A DNA stretch of 64,000 nucleotides from NCBI GenBank assembly GCA_034411995.1, contig DAOUME010000010.1:1-64000 (forward strand), read 5' to 3'. A model generated the notes under the pieces. That model saw only the letters and a program-made list of their open reading frames with translations, had not been told where the DNA came from and searched no databases. This document shows, piece by piece, positions 1 through 9,003 of the stretch; within the stretch, counting starts at the first letter, position 1, and each line of letters opens with the position of its first letter. This DNA is from JAUVXJ01 sp034411995 (lineage in GTDB: Bacteria; Chloroflexota; Anaerolineae; UBA7937; B3-Chlor). Position numbers and translations under genes: made by a program.

Positions 1-776
1 CCGAGGGTGGAACGAGCCAGCGAGAACGTCTCTTTCCGGAACCAGGGCTCCTTGACGACCTCATCGGGCGTCTCCCCAAAGGGAGCACCATAGCCTACCT
101 GCGATACGTGGCACTGCAGACCCCGCAGTTTCGCCTCCACGAACTCCCCGACGTCGATCACCGTCGAGATCTTTTCCTGGGGGTACCCGACCATCAGGAA
201 GGGCACCCCGTCCATCATCACCGCCGCCCGCCCCTCTTTCTCCAACATGGCGTCCAGACGCTCTCGCGAGAGTACCCGGTAGTAGAGCTTGTCGATCTGG
301 TGAGGCGTGCACTGCCCACCCGGTTGATCCGGAAAGCACCCAGGGTCGGCGGCCAGATCGAAGGCGATGGTGGCCCAGCGATGCACTGCGAGGTGATCGT
401 AATGGCCGTAGATACCATCCGGGCCAAAAGTGACCAGCACCTGGGGCTTCAGCTCACGGATCAACCGCACCAGCTTGCCCACCGCCTGCCCCTGATGAAT
501 GATGGGCAGCAACCCATCCGGATAGTCCAGGAATCGAGGAGGGTGGATGCCGTAGATCTGGCAGGCGCATCTCAACTCGTGCTCCCGCACGAAGGGAAGA
601 TTGGCCGGGGTGGTCAGATCTGGGACCACGATCTCTCCCGCTTCCCCGCGCGTGGCCGTCACCATGTGTACCTGGCAGCCTTCACTGGCGTACTTGGCCA
701 GCGTCCCACCGGTGCCGAAGGCCTCGTCGTCCGGGTGGGCGAAGAAAGCCATCAGGGTCAAGCCCTTCGCTCTCAT
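1..776 (-). CDS. LmbE/PIG-L family N-deacetylase (partial, 3' end outside window)
   Basis: The first residues read MRAKGLTLMAFFAHPDDEA, the zinc-binding AHPDDE signature of LmbE/PIG-L enzymes, which remove an N-acetyl group from GlcNAc-type sugar conjugates. Further on, GIYGHYDH matches the family's second metal motif (HxxH). The ATG at 776 overlaps the TGA of the hemerythrin gene (ATGA), so the two are probably translationally coupled. About 258 codons are present and the frame is open to the window edge, so the C-terminus is missing. The exact substrate (mycothiol/bacillithiol-like thiol precursor, glycolipid or other) cannot be read from the sequence. Confidence 0.9.
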   Translation of the reverse strand, partial: MRAKGLTLMAFFAHPDDEAFGTGGTLAKYASEGCQVHMVTATRGEAGEIVVPDLTTPANLPFVREHELRCACQIYGIHPPRFLDYPDGLLPIIHQGQAVGKLVRLIRELKPQVLVTFGPDGIYGHYDHLAVHRWATIAFDLAADPGCFPDQPGGQCTPHQIDKLYYRVLSRERLDAMLEKEGRAAVMMDGVPFLMVGYPQEKISTVIDVGEFVEAKLRGLQCHVSQVGYGAPFGETPDEVVKEPWFRKETFSLARSTL

Positions 777-1303
777 TCCAAGCGCCCCACGATCGCCGCG
801 TACTTCTCGTGAATCAGTTGCTTATCAAACTCCCAGAACTCGTTCAGCATCTCGTCCTGTTCCTGCCGGGAGAAGTACTCCATGCAAGGAACGAAAAAGC
901 GCTTGTCCTCCTTCTCTATGTGGGCAGGATAGAGCTCCACGAGGTCCTGGAGAGCATCGACCACGGCCTCCAGGGCCTGGCTGTCGCCCTGGACGTACCG
1001 TTCCTTGGCCGCCACGAGGGTCTGGGTAGTCCTCCTCGCGTAGGCGTGCTCTTCCAGCAGCTCGCGCATCGTCCGGCTGTGCTCCTCAGACAACGGCTTC
1101 CTGGCCAAGTCGCGGAAGAGGATATCCTCCTCCTTGCCGTGGTGACACCTGTCGGCATAGGTCTTTATGAAGTCCACCGCGACGTCGATGAAATCGCCGT
1201 CAAGCTCCTCCCCTTCCTTCAACCTGCCCAACTCCTTCTCCAGCAGAGCGACCAAACGCTCGATGAGCCGGTGTTCTTTCATCAACGGACCAATAGGCAT
1301 CAT
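773..1303 (-). CDS. hemerythrin HHE-domain protein
   Basis: A 176-residue all-helical protein with the hemerythrin ligand pattern: H11, HHGKEED (H54/H55, E58), EEH (H86) and PAHIEKED (H128, E132). These residues would hold a non-haem di-iron site that binds O2 or senses redox or NO. It starts at the ATG at 1303 after a strong AGGAGGT seven bases upstream. It overlaps the LmbE start and sits just downstream of ferritin, which suggests an iron/oxygen handling group. The role (O2 storage, iron scavenging or NO defence) is not decided by the sequence. Confidence 0.9.
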   Translation of the reverse strand: MMPIGPLMKEHRLIERLVALLEKELGRLKEGEELDGDFIDVAVDFIKTYADRCHHGKEEDILFRDLARKPLSEEHSRTMRELLEEHAYARRTTQTLVAAKERYVQGDSQALEAVVDALQDLVELYPAHIEKEDKRFFVPCMEYFSRQEQDEMLNEFWEFDKQLIHEKYAAIVGRLE

Positions 1304-1491
1304 GGTACTGACCTCCTGAGGGCGGTAAGTCGCTTGGGGACACTGACCTCACCGACGACTGCCCATCGAACCACAGCCATGCCACGAGGTACGTCCCGGG
1401 CCACTGAACGATACGGGGGTAGACCGTACTGCACAGTCCCCATTCCAATCCCGAGCGCCTGGGGAACTGAGATGCCCGGGCCGGTGCTGAT

Positions 1492-2007
1492 CTACCCTTC
1501 CTCCTCCCCTGCGCCTGCCGCCTCACGTTCGCCCAACTGTCTATCCAGCATGAGCAGTCCCATGGGCTGATCTGCAACCCTCCTGAGTTGCTCCACCACC
1601 CGCCCTGCGTTGTCTTCCTCCTGCACCTGCTCGGTGATGAACCACTGCAACCCCATCTGCGTCGCGTAGTCGTTCTCGTTCAGCGCCACTTCGTAGAGCC
1701 GGTTGATCGAACTGGTCACCTTCCGCTCGTGCGTCAACGCCTCCTCGAACATCTCGAGCGGCGACTTCCAGACCGGCGGAGGCATCTCGATGGCCTTGAG
1801 CACCACGCGCCCCTTTCGTGCAGTGACGTGATCGAACAATTTCAGGGCATGACCCACCTCCTCCTGCGCCTGGATCCTCATCCAGCGGGCAGCACCGGGC
1901 AGATTCTCGGCCTCGCAGTACGCCGACATGGACAGGTAAAGATACGCGGAGTACAACTCCTTGTTGATCTGCTCGTTCATCGCCTCCTCGAGCCTCTTGC
2001 CCAACAT
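1492..2007 (-). CDS. ftn: ferritin (non-haem, FtnA-like)
   Basis: A 171-residue four-helix ferritin. The N-terminal helix has NKELYSAYLYLSM with the first ferroxidase Glu, followed by QAQEEVGHALKLFDHV, which supplies the ExxH ligand pair. The third helix carries LNENDYATQMGLQWF and the fourth ITEQVQEED. The family oxidises Fe(II) and stores the mineral core inside a 24-mer shell. The last about 15 residues are Glu/Gly-rich and look like a disordered tail. ATG 2007 follows a GGAGATAGGCAGGG stretch. It lies about 190 bases upstream of hemerythrin on the same strand, so the two could be co-regulated. Confidence 0.93.
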   Translation of the reverse strand: MLGKRLEEAMNEQINKELYSAYLYLSMSAYCEAENLPGAARWMRIQAQEEVGHALKLFDHVTARKGRVVLKAIEMPPPVWKSPLEMFEEALTHERKVTSSINRLYEVALNENDYATQMGLQWFITEQVQEEDNAGRVVEQLRRVADQPMGLLMLDRQLGEREAAGAGEEEG

Positions 2008-2090
2008 CCCTGCCTATCTCCTTTCACCACGCCTCTTCCTCGGTTGCCCGTTGGCCACGCCCACGCCGCCTTCGACGAAGCGGCTGATCT

Positions 2091-2552
2091 TCATCCCGGC
2101 GGCCCCTGGCCCTCTCCCCCACCTCTCCTGCGCTCCAATCGCTCGTCGAGCTTCAGTACGCTCTCCGCCATGAGGATCAAGCCCACCAGCGCCGCTGTCA
2201 CCGTGCCCAGCAGGTACATGCCTGCGCCGATAGCCAGCCCTATGGAACCCACCGCCCAGATTCCAGCGGCGGTCGTCAGCCCCTCGATTCGAGCACCCTC
2301 TCTCTTCAAGATCATGCCTGCGCCCAGGAACCCAATACCGGTGACCACTCCCGCAGCCACCCGCGCCGTATCTGCCCCCGGAAAGGCCTGGCCCGAAAGG
2401 AGGGCAAAGGCGGCAGCCCCCAGGGCCACGAGGGCGTGGGTGCGCTCCCCTGCGGCCTGGCCTCTGAACTCCCTTTCCAGGCCGATGAGAAAGCCAAGGA
2501 GCGCGGCCAGGATCAAACGGCACACCAACTCCACGTCCGACACTGGAGCCAT
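2091..2552 (-). CDS. mgtC: MgtC/SapB family membrane protein
   Basis: A 153-residue protein with four to five hydrophobic helices and the MgtC hallmarks: LIGLEREFRGQAAGERTHAL near residues 22-41, and GVVTGIGFLGAGMILK followed by GLTTAAGIWAVGSIGLAIG. MgtC proteins are inner-membrane factors linked to growth at low Mg2+ and, in some species, to phosphate and ATP homeostasis. ATG 2552 follows GAGGGGG at a good distance. The short charged tail (RRRGGGEGQGPPG) lacks the long cytoplasmic ACT-like domain of some MgtC proteins. It sits upstream of ferritin on the same strand. Confidence 0.9.
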   Translation of the reverse strand: MAPVSDVELVCRLILAALLGFLIGLEREFRGQAAGERTHALVALGAAAFALLSGQAFPGADTARVAAGVVTGIGFLGAGMILKREGARIEGLTTAAGIWAVGSIGLAIGAGMYLLGTVTAALVGLILMAESVLKLDERLERRRGGGEGQGPPG

Positions 2553-2667
2553 GGCTACCCCCTCATCTCACCCTTTGCGCCTTGCTGTCCCTCCATTCAT
2601 TCTACCACGAGTTCGCCCAACTGGCACCGCTCCTGCTGATGCCGGCGAGATTCGAGCACTGCGAATC

Positions 2668-2697
2668 TTGCTCGGGTGTGACGACAAATGATAGAAT
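2668..2697 (+). promoter_or_regulatory. putative sigma70 promoter of phoB-phoR
   Basis: TTGCTC (2668-2673), an 18-base spacer, then TAGAAT (2692-2697). The same pair and spacing recur before the third pstB at 13848-13877. It lies in the 329-base gap 2553-2881, where I see no gene. A transcript from here would have a leader of about 180 bases before phoB. Confidence 0.5.
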
Positions 2698-2881
2698 CGA
2701 CATACTCTCAGGTGGCAGCGCCAACCGAGGCATCACCTGGTTCCCGCTCACAATCCACACGGGAAGAGGGTGATGGTCATCGGTTCTCCGCGATGCAGAG
2801 ACACGGTGCGCCCATGAGGCTAGATATACCGGCTGCAACACCCGGGGTCGAGGCTACCAGACTTGACGGGAGCTAGAGCTC

Positions 2882-3589
2882 ATGTCAGGCAAGATTCTGC
2901 TGGTGGAGGATGAAGTTCCCCTCCTGGAAACGCTTCGATACAACCTGACCAAGCAGGGCTATGAGGTCCGCACCGCCACGGATGGGGTTCGCGCCTTGGA
3001 GGTGGCGAGGCTCGAACACCCTGACTTGATTCTCCTGGACGTCATGCTGCCAGAGCTGGACGGCTTCGAGGTGTGCCGTATCCTGCGGCGCGAGATGAAC
3101 GTGCCCATCATCATGCTCACCGCTCGCACCGACGAAGTGGATAGGGTGGTGGGGCTGGAAATGGGCGCGGACGACTACGTCACCAAGCCCTTCAGTATGC
3201 GAGAGCTCCTGGCGCGGGTGAAAGCGTCGCTGCGACGCGTGCGTCTGGTGCGAGAGGAGATGACCGCAAGCCAGCAGGACACCGCCCAATGTCCACTGCT
3301 CTTCGACAACCTTGCCCTCGACGAGGTCCGCCACGAGGCTCTGCTCGATGGGGAGCCTCTCGTGCTCAGACCCAAAGAATACGATCTGCTTCTCTTTCTG
3401 GCCCACAATCGCGGTGTGACTCTCTCCCGCGACCTTATTCTGGAGCGGGTCTGGGGTTGGGAGTTCAATGGCGGTACCCGCACGGTTGATGTTCATGTGC
3501 GGTTGTTGCGCGAGAAGATCGAGGCTGATCCTGCAAACCCCACCAGAATCGTCACAGTGCGAAGAGTAGGGTATCGCTTCGAGGGCTAG
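2882..3589 (+). CDS. phoB: PhoB/PhoP-type phosphate response regulator
   Basis: A 235-residue OmpR-family regulator. The receiver domain (1-120) has the acidic pair ED at 9-11, phospho-acceptor D53 in LILLDVMLPELDG, T80 and K102 in YVTKPF. The C-terminal winged helix (about 135-235) ends VDVHVRLLREKIE...RRVGYRFEG. The adjacent PhoR-like kinase four bases downstream and the pst operon behind it support the phosphate assignment over other OmpR-type regulators. It probably binds the 11-bp repeats at 5355-5403. GTP-like or other sensing domains are absent. Confidence 0.93.
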   Translation: MSGKILLVEDEVPLLETLRYNLTKQGYEVRTATDGVRALEVARLEHPDLILLDVMLPELDGFEVCRILRREMNVPIIMLTARTDEVDRVVGLEMGADDYVTKPFSMRELLARVKASLRRVRLVREEMTASQQDTAQCPLLFDNLALDEVRHEALLDGEPLVLRPKEYDLLLFLAHNRGVTLSRDLILERVWGWEFNGGTRTVDVHVRLLREKIEADPANPTRIVTVRRVGYRFEG

Positions 3590-3593
3590 ACTC

Positions 3594-5351
3594 ATGCTAT
3601 CCAGCATCCGCTGGCGCATCGCCGTCCCCTACACAATCCTTATCCTGCTGGTCATGACAGGGCTTACCCTCTACCTGTCCCAGTTGGTGAGGACAGCATA
3701 CATCGAGCAACTGAAAGATCGGCTCGTTCAAGAAGCCGAGTTGCTGGCCGATACCTTGCAGGCTGAAGACCTGGAAGCCGGATCAGCCGAGGCCCTGGAT
3801 GCCACGGTGCGCCGATACGCCGAGATCGTCGAGGCACGTGTCACCATCATCGCTGCCGATGGCACGGTCCTTGGCGAGTCCCACGAGGACCGGACTCAGA
3901 TGGAGAATCACCTCTACCGTCCGGAGGTGCAGCAAGCTCTCGCCGAAGGTCAAGGCTCCAGTGTACGCTTCAGCCGCACACTAGGCTACGACATGATGTA
4001 CGTCGCGATCCCCATCTCCCATGGCAGCGAAGTCCTGGGCTTCGCTCGCCTGGCTCTGTCCCTGCAAGCGGTGGAATCAAAGGTCGCTCAGCTCCGCTGG
4101 GCCGTCTTGGGAGCAGAGCTAATGGCCACGGCCGTGGCCATCGGACTGGCAGTGATCGTTGCCGAACGCACAGCCCGCCCTATACGATCCTTGACCAGGG
4201 TGGCAGAACGCATGGCGAAGGGCGAGTCTGGCGTCCGACTCCTCCCCACTTCGGGCGACGAGGTTGGCCAACTGACTCGCGCCTTCAACCATATGGCCTC
4301 TCAGCTCGAGGACAAGGTGGCCGCCCTCGCCGAGGATAGAGCGCAGTTGGCGGCCGTTCTGGAGCACATGGCCGACGGCGCCATCGTTGTCGACGAAGAC
4401 GGGCGGGTCGAATTGGTCAACCCTGCCGCCGAACGGCTCTTGGGGACCTGGCAGGCTGAGGCGCTAGGGCACTCTTTCGCCCAGGTAGCCCGCCATCACG
4501 AGTTGATCGATTTCTGGCACAGCCGCCGGCAGCCCGGTATCGAGCGCAGCGAATTGCTGGAGATAGGTCCGGAAGCGCTCTTCTGGCGCGTGATCGTCAC
4601 GCCCCTTGAGGAAGACGACAGGGCGCCCTCCCTCGTCATCCTTCAGGACCTGACGGAGATGCACCGCCTGCAGACCATGCGACAGGAGTTCGTCGGTAAC
4701 ATTTCCCACGAGCTCCGCACGCCGTTAGCATCCCTCAGAGCGTTGGTGGAGACACTGCGTGACGGAGCAGTGGGAGATCCCCAGGCCGCCCAGCGCTTTC
4801 TCGACATGGCGGAGAGAGAGGTGGATTCTCTAACGCAGATCGTACAGGAATCCCTCGAACTTTCCCGCCTCGAGTCAGGTCGCCTTCCTCTTCGCCTCTC
4901 GCCCACTGCCGTAGCGGACCTCATCGTACCCGTGGTGGAGCGCCTTGGCCCGCAGGCCGAACGAGCGGGCGTGAGTGTCTCTTGCCCTCTGCCCCATGAG
5001 CTTGCCGAGGTCTTGGCCGACCCTGAACGTGTACGTCAGGTGGTGAGCAACCTCCTGCACAATGCCATCAAGTTCACGGCCTCTGGTGGTGAGGTCCACA
5101 TCTCTGCGGAGCAGGTCGCCGATGAGGTCGTCATTTCCGTCCAGGACACCGGTGTGGGCATCTCCAAGGAAGATCTCCCCCGCGTCTTCGAGAGGTTCTA
5201 CAAGGCCGACCGTGCCCGCAGCAAGGGCGGCACCGGCCTTGGGCTGGCTATCGCCAAACACATAGTCCAGGGCCACGGCGGCAAGATCTGGGTACACAGC
5301 GTGCAAGGCCAGGGGAGCAGATTCTCCTTCTCCCTCCCTGTCGCTAACTGA
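3594..5351 (+). CDS. phoR: PhoR-type membrane sensor histidine kinase
   Basis: 585 residues. TM1 is about 10-30, then an extracytoplasmic sensor region (31-165), TM2 (about 170-190) and HAMP (190-240). A PAS domain (250-345) contains GAIVVDEDGRVELVNPAAERLLG. HisKA has the phospho-acceptor H372 in GNISHELRTPLASLR. The ATPase domain shows the N box (NLLHNAIKFT), DTGVGIS and GTGLGLAIAKHIVQ. The layout matches PhoR kinases that phosphorylate PhoB at low phosphate. ATG 3594 is four bases after phoB, so the pair is one operon. The extracellular sensor segment is longer than in E. coli PhoR and more like Gram-positive PhoR. Confidence 0.93.
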   Translation: MLSSIRWRIAVPYTILILLVMTGLTLYLSQLVRTAYIEQLKDRLVQEAELLADTLQAEDLEAGSAEALDATVRRYAEIVEARVTIIAADGTVLGESHEDRTQMENHLYRPEVQQALAEGQGSSVRFSRTLGYDMMYVAIPISHGSEVLGFARLALSLQAVESKVAQLRWAVLGAELMATAVAIGLAVIVAERTARPIRSLTRVAERMAKGESGVRLLPTSGDEVGQLTRAFNHMASQLEDKVAALAEDRAQLAAVLEHMADGAIVVDEDGRVELVNPAAERLLGTWQAEALGHSFAQVARHHELIDFWHSRRQPGIERSELLEIGPEALFWRVIVTPLEEDDRAPSLVILQDLTEMHRLQTMRQEFVGNISHELRTPLASLRALVETLRDGAVGDPQAAQRFLDMAEREVDSLTQIVQESLELSRLESGRLPLRLSPTAVADLIVPVVERLGPQAERAGVSVSCPLPHELAEVLADPERVRQVVSNLLHNAIKFTASGGEVHISAEQVADEVVISVQDTGVGISKEDLPRVFERFYKADRARSKGGTGLGLAIAKHIVQGHGGKIWVHSVQGQGSRFSFSLPVAN

Positions 5352-5354
5352 ACC

Positions 5355-5403
5355 CTTACCCCGCGCTAACATAACCTTAACCTGCCCCTAAGCCCTCCCT
5401 AAA
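5355..5403 (+). promoter_or_regulatory. Pho-box-like array: five 11-bp direct repeats upstream of pstS
   Basis: Pentamers CTTAC, CTAAC, TTAAC, CTAAG and CTAAA start at 5355, 5366, 5377, 5388 and 5399, exactly 11 bases apart. PhoB/PhoP-type regulators bind direct repeats of about 11 bp (TTAACA-like in Bacillus, GTTCACC-like in Streptomyces). The array begins right after the phoR stop and lies about 75 bases before the pstS start. I infer PhoB binding here. Confidence 0.65.
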
Positions 5404-5476
5404 GAGCACGTCGTAAACTTCTCTTGGAATGTGATGTGAGGCCCGAGAGAAATACTCAAGAAAGGGAGGAACTCAT

Positions 5477-6316
5477 ATGCGTTACCTGCTCACTCTCACC
5501 CTGCTAGTGGCGACAGCGTTGCTGGCCGCGTGTGGATCCCCAGCGACCCTTGCTTCGCCCACCGATCAGTTAGCCGCCGCAGAGATCACCGTGGCCGGCT
5601 CGACATCCGTACAGCCCCTGGCTGAAGTGTTGGCCGACGCTTTCACCGCAGCGAATCCACAGGTCCGCATTTCCGTACAAGGTGGTGGGTCCAGCGTTGG
5701 CGTCAAATCTGCCGGTAAAGGCACCGTCGACATCGGCACGGCCTCGCGAACCGTGAAGGAGGAAGAGCTGGCCGAGTTCTCCGACTTGCGAGTCTTCACT
5801 ATCGCCAGGGACGGCATCGCCATAGTGGTCCACCCCGACGTACCCATAGATGGGCTGACCACGGAAGAAGTCAGGGGGATCTACGAAGGCTCCATCACCA
5901 CGTGGAGCGAGGTCGGCGGGCCCGACGCCGCCATCATCGTCGTCGGTCGTGAGGAAGGCTCCGGCACTCGCGGCGCTTTCGGCAGTCTGGTCATGGGTGA
6001 CGAGGAGTTCGCCATGGTGGAGACCGCTATCCTTCAACCTTCCAACGGAGCGGTGCGGACCACTGTGTCCACCACCCCCAACTCTATTGGCTTTGTTTCT
6101 TTCGGCTACCTCGACGATAGCATCAAGGCCGTGGCTATCGACGGAGTGGAGGCCACCGTCGAGAACGCCCTCAGCGGGGAATACCCGGTGGTAAGACCCC
6201 TGAATATGCTCACTGAGGGAGAGCCCAGCGGGGCGGTCAAGGACTGGCTGGACTTCATCCTGAGCGAGGACGGCCAGGCCATCGTTGCCGAGGAGGGGTA
6301 CATAGCTGTCCAGTGA
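5477..6316 (+). CDS. pstS: phosphate ABC transporter substrate-binding lipoprotein PstS
   Basis: 279 residues. A lipoprotein signal peptide ends in the lipobox LLAAC (Cys19). The mature protein has the PstS phosphate-binding elements: VAGSTSVQPLAE, QGGGSSVGV, DIGTASR, and GREEGSGTRGAF where the Ser/Thr/Arg residues contact phosphate. It captures phosphate outside the membrane and passes it to PstCA. ATG 5477 follows GGGAGGA. It is the first gene of pstS-C-A-B-arsC-phoU and lies directly behind the Pho-box-like array, so it should be induced on phosphate starvation. Confidence 0.95.
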   Translation: MRYLLTLTLLVATALLAACGSPATLASPTDQLAAAEITVAGSTSVQPLAEVLADAFTAANPQVRISVQGGGSSVGVKSAGKGTVDIGTASRTVKEEELAEFSDLRVFTIARDGIAIVVHPDVPIDGLTTEEVRGIYEGSITTWSEVGGPDAAIIVVGREEGSGTRGAFGSLVMGDEEFAMVETAILQPSNGAVRTTVSTTPNSIGFVSFGYLDDSIKAVAIDGVEATVENALSGEYPVVRPLNMLTEGEPSGAVKDWLDFILSEDGQAIVAEEGYIAVQ

Positions 6317-6415
6317 CTCGGGAGAGATGTCACGTCTGGGTGCACTGCGGAGCGTGACGTCCAGGAATCACTGGCGGCCTCACGCTCTGTCACGGAGAGG
6401 GCGAAACGTCCAGAG

Positions 6416-7303
6416 ATGCAGTTCAGATACCTGACCGACCGGGCTGTTCGATATCTCCTCTTCTTCAGCGCTCTAGTCTCGCTTTTCGTGGTTTTCCTGA
6501 TCGGGACATTCACCCTCAGGGAGGCCTGGCCCGCCTTTCGCGAGATCGGATGGCTGAACATGCTGACCAGCGGTGAATGGAGGCCGGGCCGTGGCCAGTT
6601 CGGCCTGCTGGCCATGATCGCCGGTTCGGTATGGGCGACCGTGGGTGCCATGATCCTGGGCGTGCCCCTGGCTCTGGCTGGCGCCATCTTCCTGGCCGAA
6701 GTAGCGCCTGTCTGGATGCGCGGCATCGTTCGCTCCTCAATAGAACTCCTGGCAGGGATACCCTCGGTAGTGTACGGGCTCTTCGGAATGGTGGTTCTCG
6801 TGCCACTGATCCGCCAGATCCCCATTGCCGGAAACACGGGCTTTGGGCTTCTGGCCGCTTCCACAGTCTTGGCGGTCATGATCCTGCCCACCATCACCAA
6901 TATCGCCACGGATGCCATACGTGCCGTTCCCCGAGAATACAAGGAGGGCTCCCTGGCACTGGGGGCTACCCATTGGCAGACCATCCTTGGGGTTACGCTC
7001 CCGGCGGCTCGCTCCGGCATTGTGGCGGCGGTCATCCTGGGCGTAGGTCGGGCTGTGGGCGAGACCATGGCCATGATCATGGTCATCGGGAACTCCATCG
7101 TCCTGCCACAGCCGCTCAACTCCAACCCTTTCAGTCTCTTTCTCAGTCAGGCCAGGACGCTGACGGGAAACATCGCCGTGGAGATTAGCTACGCCACCGG
7201 CCTCCATGAGGACGCTTTGTTCGCCACAGGGGTCGTGCTTTTCTTGCTGATCATGATCATCAACAGCTCCGCTAACCTGCTGATCCGGGGAAGGCAGAAA
7301 TGA
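6416..7303 (+). CDS. pstC: phosphate ABC transporter permease PstC
   Basis: 295 residues with six predicted membrane helices. The permease loop (EAA-like) reads AVPREYKEGSLALGATHWQT, followed by LPAARSGIVAAVILGVGRAVGETMA, typical of PstC. An IPSVVYGLFG motif is also present. It forms the membrane channel with PstA. The gene overlaps pstA by four bases (ATGA), showing translational coupling. It is 99 bases downstream of pstS. No unusual truncation is seen. Confidence 0.95.
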   Translation: MQFRYLTDRAVRYLLFFSALVSLFVVFLIGTFTLREAWPAFREIGWLNMLTSGEWRPGRGQFGLLAMIAGSVWATVGAMILGVPLALAGAIFLAEVAPVWMRGIVRSSIELLAGIPSVVYGLFGMVVLVPLIRQIPIAGNTGFGLLAASTVLAVMILPTITNIATDAIRAVPREYKEGSLALGATHWQTILGVTLPAARSGIVAAVILGVGRAVGETMAMIMVIGNSIVLPQPLNSNPFSLFLSQARTLTGNIAVEISYATGLHEDALFATGVVLFLLIMIINSSANLLIRGRQK

Positions 7304-8214
7304 GTCAGGAGCTTCGGGTACGATCGGGCACAGCTCCGGCCCCGGCCAGACCCTCGAGTCTGGCTCGCCGCCACCTGACCCAGAAGGCGGCCTTTGCCCT
7401 CCTCTGGTTGGCGGGCGGGACGGCGGTGGCCGCGCTGCTGGCCGTGGTGGGTTACGTCGTCGTGCAAGGCATAGGCGTCATCAACCTGGAGCTTCTCCTG
7501 AGCCCGCCCCAGGGCGGCCTGGCTGGCGAAGGGGGAATCTCGACCACCATCGTCACCACCATCTACCTGGTGGTGTTGACCTTATCCATAGCCACCCCTC
7601 TGGGCGTGGGAGCGGGGGTATTCCTCGTGGAGTACACTGGCGAAATGCAGGGCCAGGCGGGGTTGATTCCACGGATCGTCGCCCTGGCCCGCTTCGGGGT
7701 GGAGACTCTGGCTGGCGTACCCTCCATCATCTTCGGCCTCTTCGGGTATGCCCTCTTCGTAAGTGCCCTCCGTTTCGGCTTCTGTCTGCTATCAGCGGGT
7801 CTGACCGGTGCCTGCCTGATTATGCCGGTCATCATCCGCACCACCGAGGAAGCGCTCCGGGCTGTCCCTCGTTCCTATCGCGAGGGAAGCCTGGCCCTGG
7901 GCGCAACCCAATGGCAGACAGTCTCCGGCGTCGTGCTACCAGTTGCCCTTCCAGGAATCATGACCGGGGTTGTTCTCAGCGTGGGCAGAATAGTAGCCGA
8001 GACGGCTGTTTTCTACATAACGCTGGGAGGGTCTTCCGCGGCGCCCACCTCCCTCTTTCAGTCTGGACGGACCATGGCGCTGCACGTCTTCTACCTGGCC
8101 ACGGAGACGAACGCCTTCCAGAAGGCCATGGCCACGAGCACCATCCTCATCGCCAGCATCATGTTCATCAATGCCCTCATCAACTACCTGACACACCGCT
8201 TCACACCGCGGTAG
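7300..8214 (+). CDS. pstA: phosphate ABC transporter permease PstA
   Basis: 304 residues with a basic N-terminus of about 30 residues and six membrane helices. Conserved permease features include GVPSIIFGLFGYALF and AVPRSYREGSLALGATQWQTV, then LPVALPGIMTGVVLSVGRIVAETAVF. The start overlaps the pstC stop. It pairs with PstC, and its cytoplasmic loop should dock PstB. It ends at 8214, and the pstB coding frame follows within a few codons. Confidence 0.95.
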   Translation: MSQELRVRSGTAPAPARPSSLARRHLTQKAAFALLWLAGGTAVAALLAVVGYVVVQGIGVINLELLLSPPQGGLAGEGGISTTIVTTIYLVVLTLSIATPLGVGAGVFLVEYTGEMQGQAGLIPRIVALARFGVETLAGVPSIIFGLFGYALFVSALRFGFCLLSAGLTGACLIMPVIIRTTEEALRAVPRSYREGSLALGATQWQTVSGVVLPVALPGIMTGVVLSVGRIVAETAVFYITLGGSSAAPTSLFQSGRTMALHVFYLATETNAFQKAMATSTILIASIMFINALINYLTHRFTPR

Positions 8215-8268
8215 GGAGCTACTGTCACGCTCGAAGCAACAGAGAGAATAGAGACTATCAACTACAGC

Positions 8269-9003
8269 TTGTACTACGGTACGTTCCAGGCTCTGAGGGA
8301 CCTCAGCATTCACGTCTACGCCAACAAGATCACGGCCATCGTCGGGCCATCCGGCTGCGGCAAGAGCACTCTGCTGCGCAGTTTCAACCGCATGAACGAG
8401 CTCATCCCTGGGGTTCGGGTGGAGGGCGATATACTCCTCGATGGGCAGAGCGTATTCGACGACACCGATGTCGTGGACCTGCGCAGGCGGGTGGGCATGG
8501 TCTTCCAAAAGCCGAACCCTTTCCCCAAGTCCATCTTTGACAACGTGGCCTATGGCCCCCGAGCCCACGGTCTCAGGAACAAGGAACGACTGTCAGACAT
8601 CGTAGAAAGAAGCCTCAAGGCTGCGGCTCTCTGGGACGAAGTTGCCGACGACCTCAACAAATCAGGACTGACTCTATCAGGGGGCCAGCAGCAGAGGCTC
8701 TGCATCGCCCGAGCCCTGGCGGTGGAACCTGAAGTGATCCTCATGGACGAGCCTTGCTCTGCCCTGGACCCCGCGTCGACACTTCGTATAGAGGAGTTGA
8801 TGCGTGGTCTGACGAAGGAGTATACTATCATCATCGTCACCCATAACATGCAACAAGCCGCCCGCGTCTCCGACTACGCCATCTTCTTGATGATGGAGGA
8901 AGACCGGGCAGGCATCGTGGTGGAACATGGGCCCACCTCGGAGCTGTTCACCAATCCCAAAGACCGGCGCACCGAGGACTACATTACCGGGAGGTTCGGA
9001 TGA
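8269..9003 (+). CDS. pstB: phosphate ABC transporter ATPase PstB (canonical copy)
   Basis: The ATPase of the first Pst system. Walker A is GPSGCGKST, the Q-loop is VGMVFQKPNPFPKS, the signature is LSGGQQQRLCIARAL, Walker B is VILMDEPCSALDP and the switch is VTHNMQQAAR, all canonical. The only ordinary in-frame start is TTG 8269. However, the frame upstream (8224-8268) encodes the usual PstB first strand (ERIETINYSLYYG). An SD-like GGGAG at about 8214-8218 is correctly placed for a GTC triplet at 8224, so the true start is probably near 8224 and may be hidden by one changed base. The gene overlaps arsC by four bases. Confidence 0.93.
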   Translation: MYYGTFQALRDLSIHVYANKITAIVGPSGCGKSTLLRSFNRMNELIPGVRVEGDILLDGQSVFDDTDVVDLRRRVGMVFQKPNPFPKSIFDNVAYGPRAHGLRNKERLSDIVERSLKAAALWDEVADDLNKSGLTLSGGQQQRLCIARALAVEPEVILMDEPCSALDPASTLRIEELMRGLTKEYTIIIVTHNMQQAARVSDYAIFLMMEEDRAGIVVEHGPTSELFTNPKDRRTEDYITGRFG

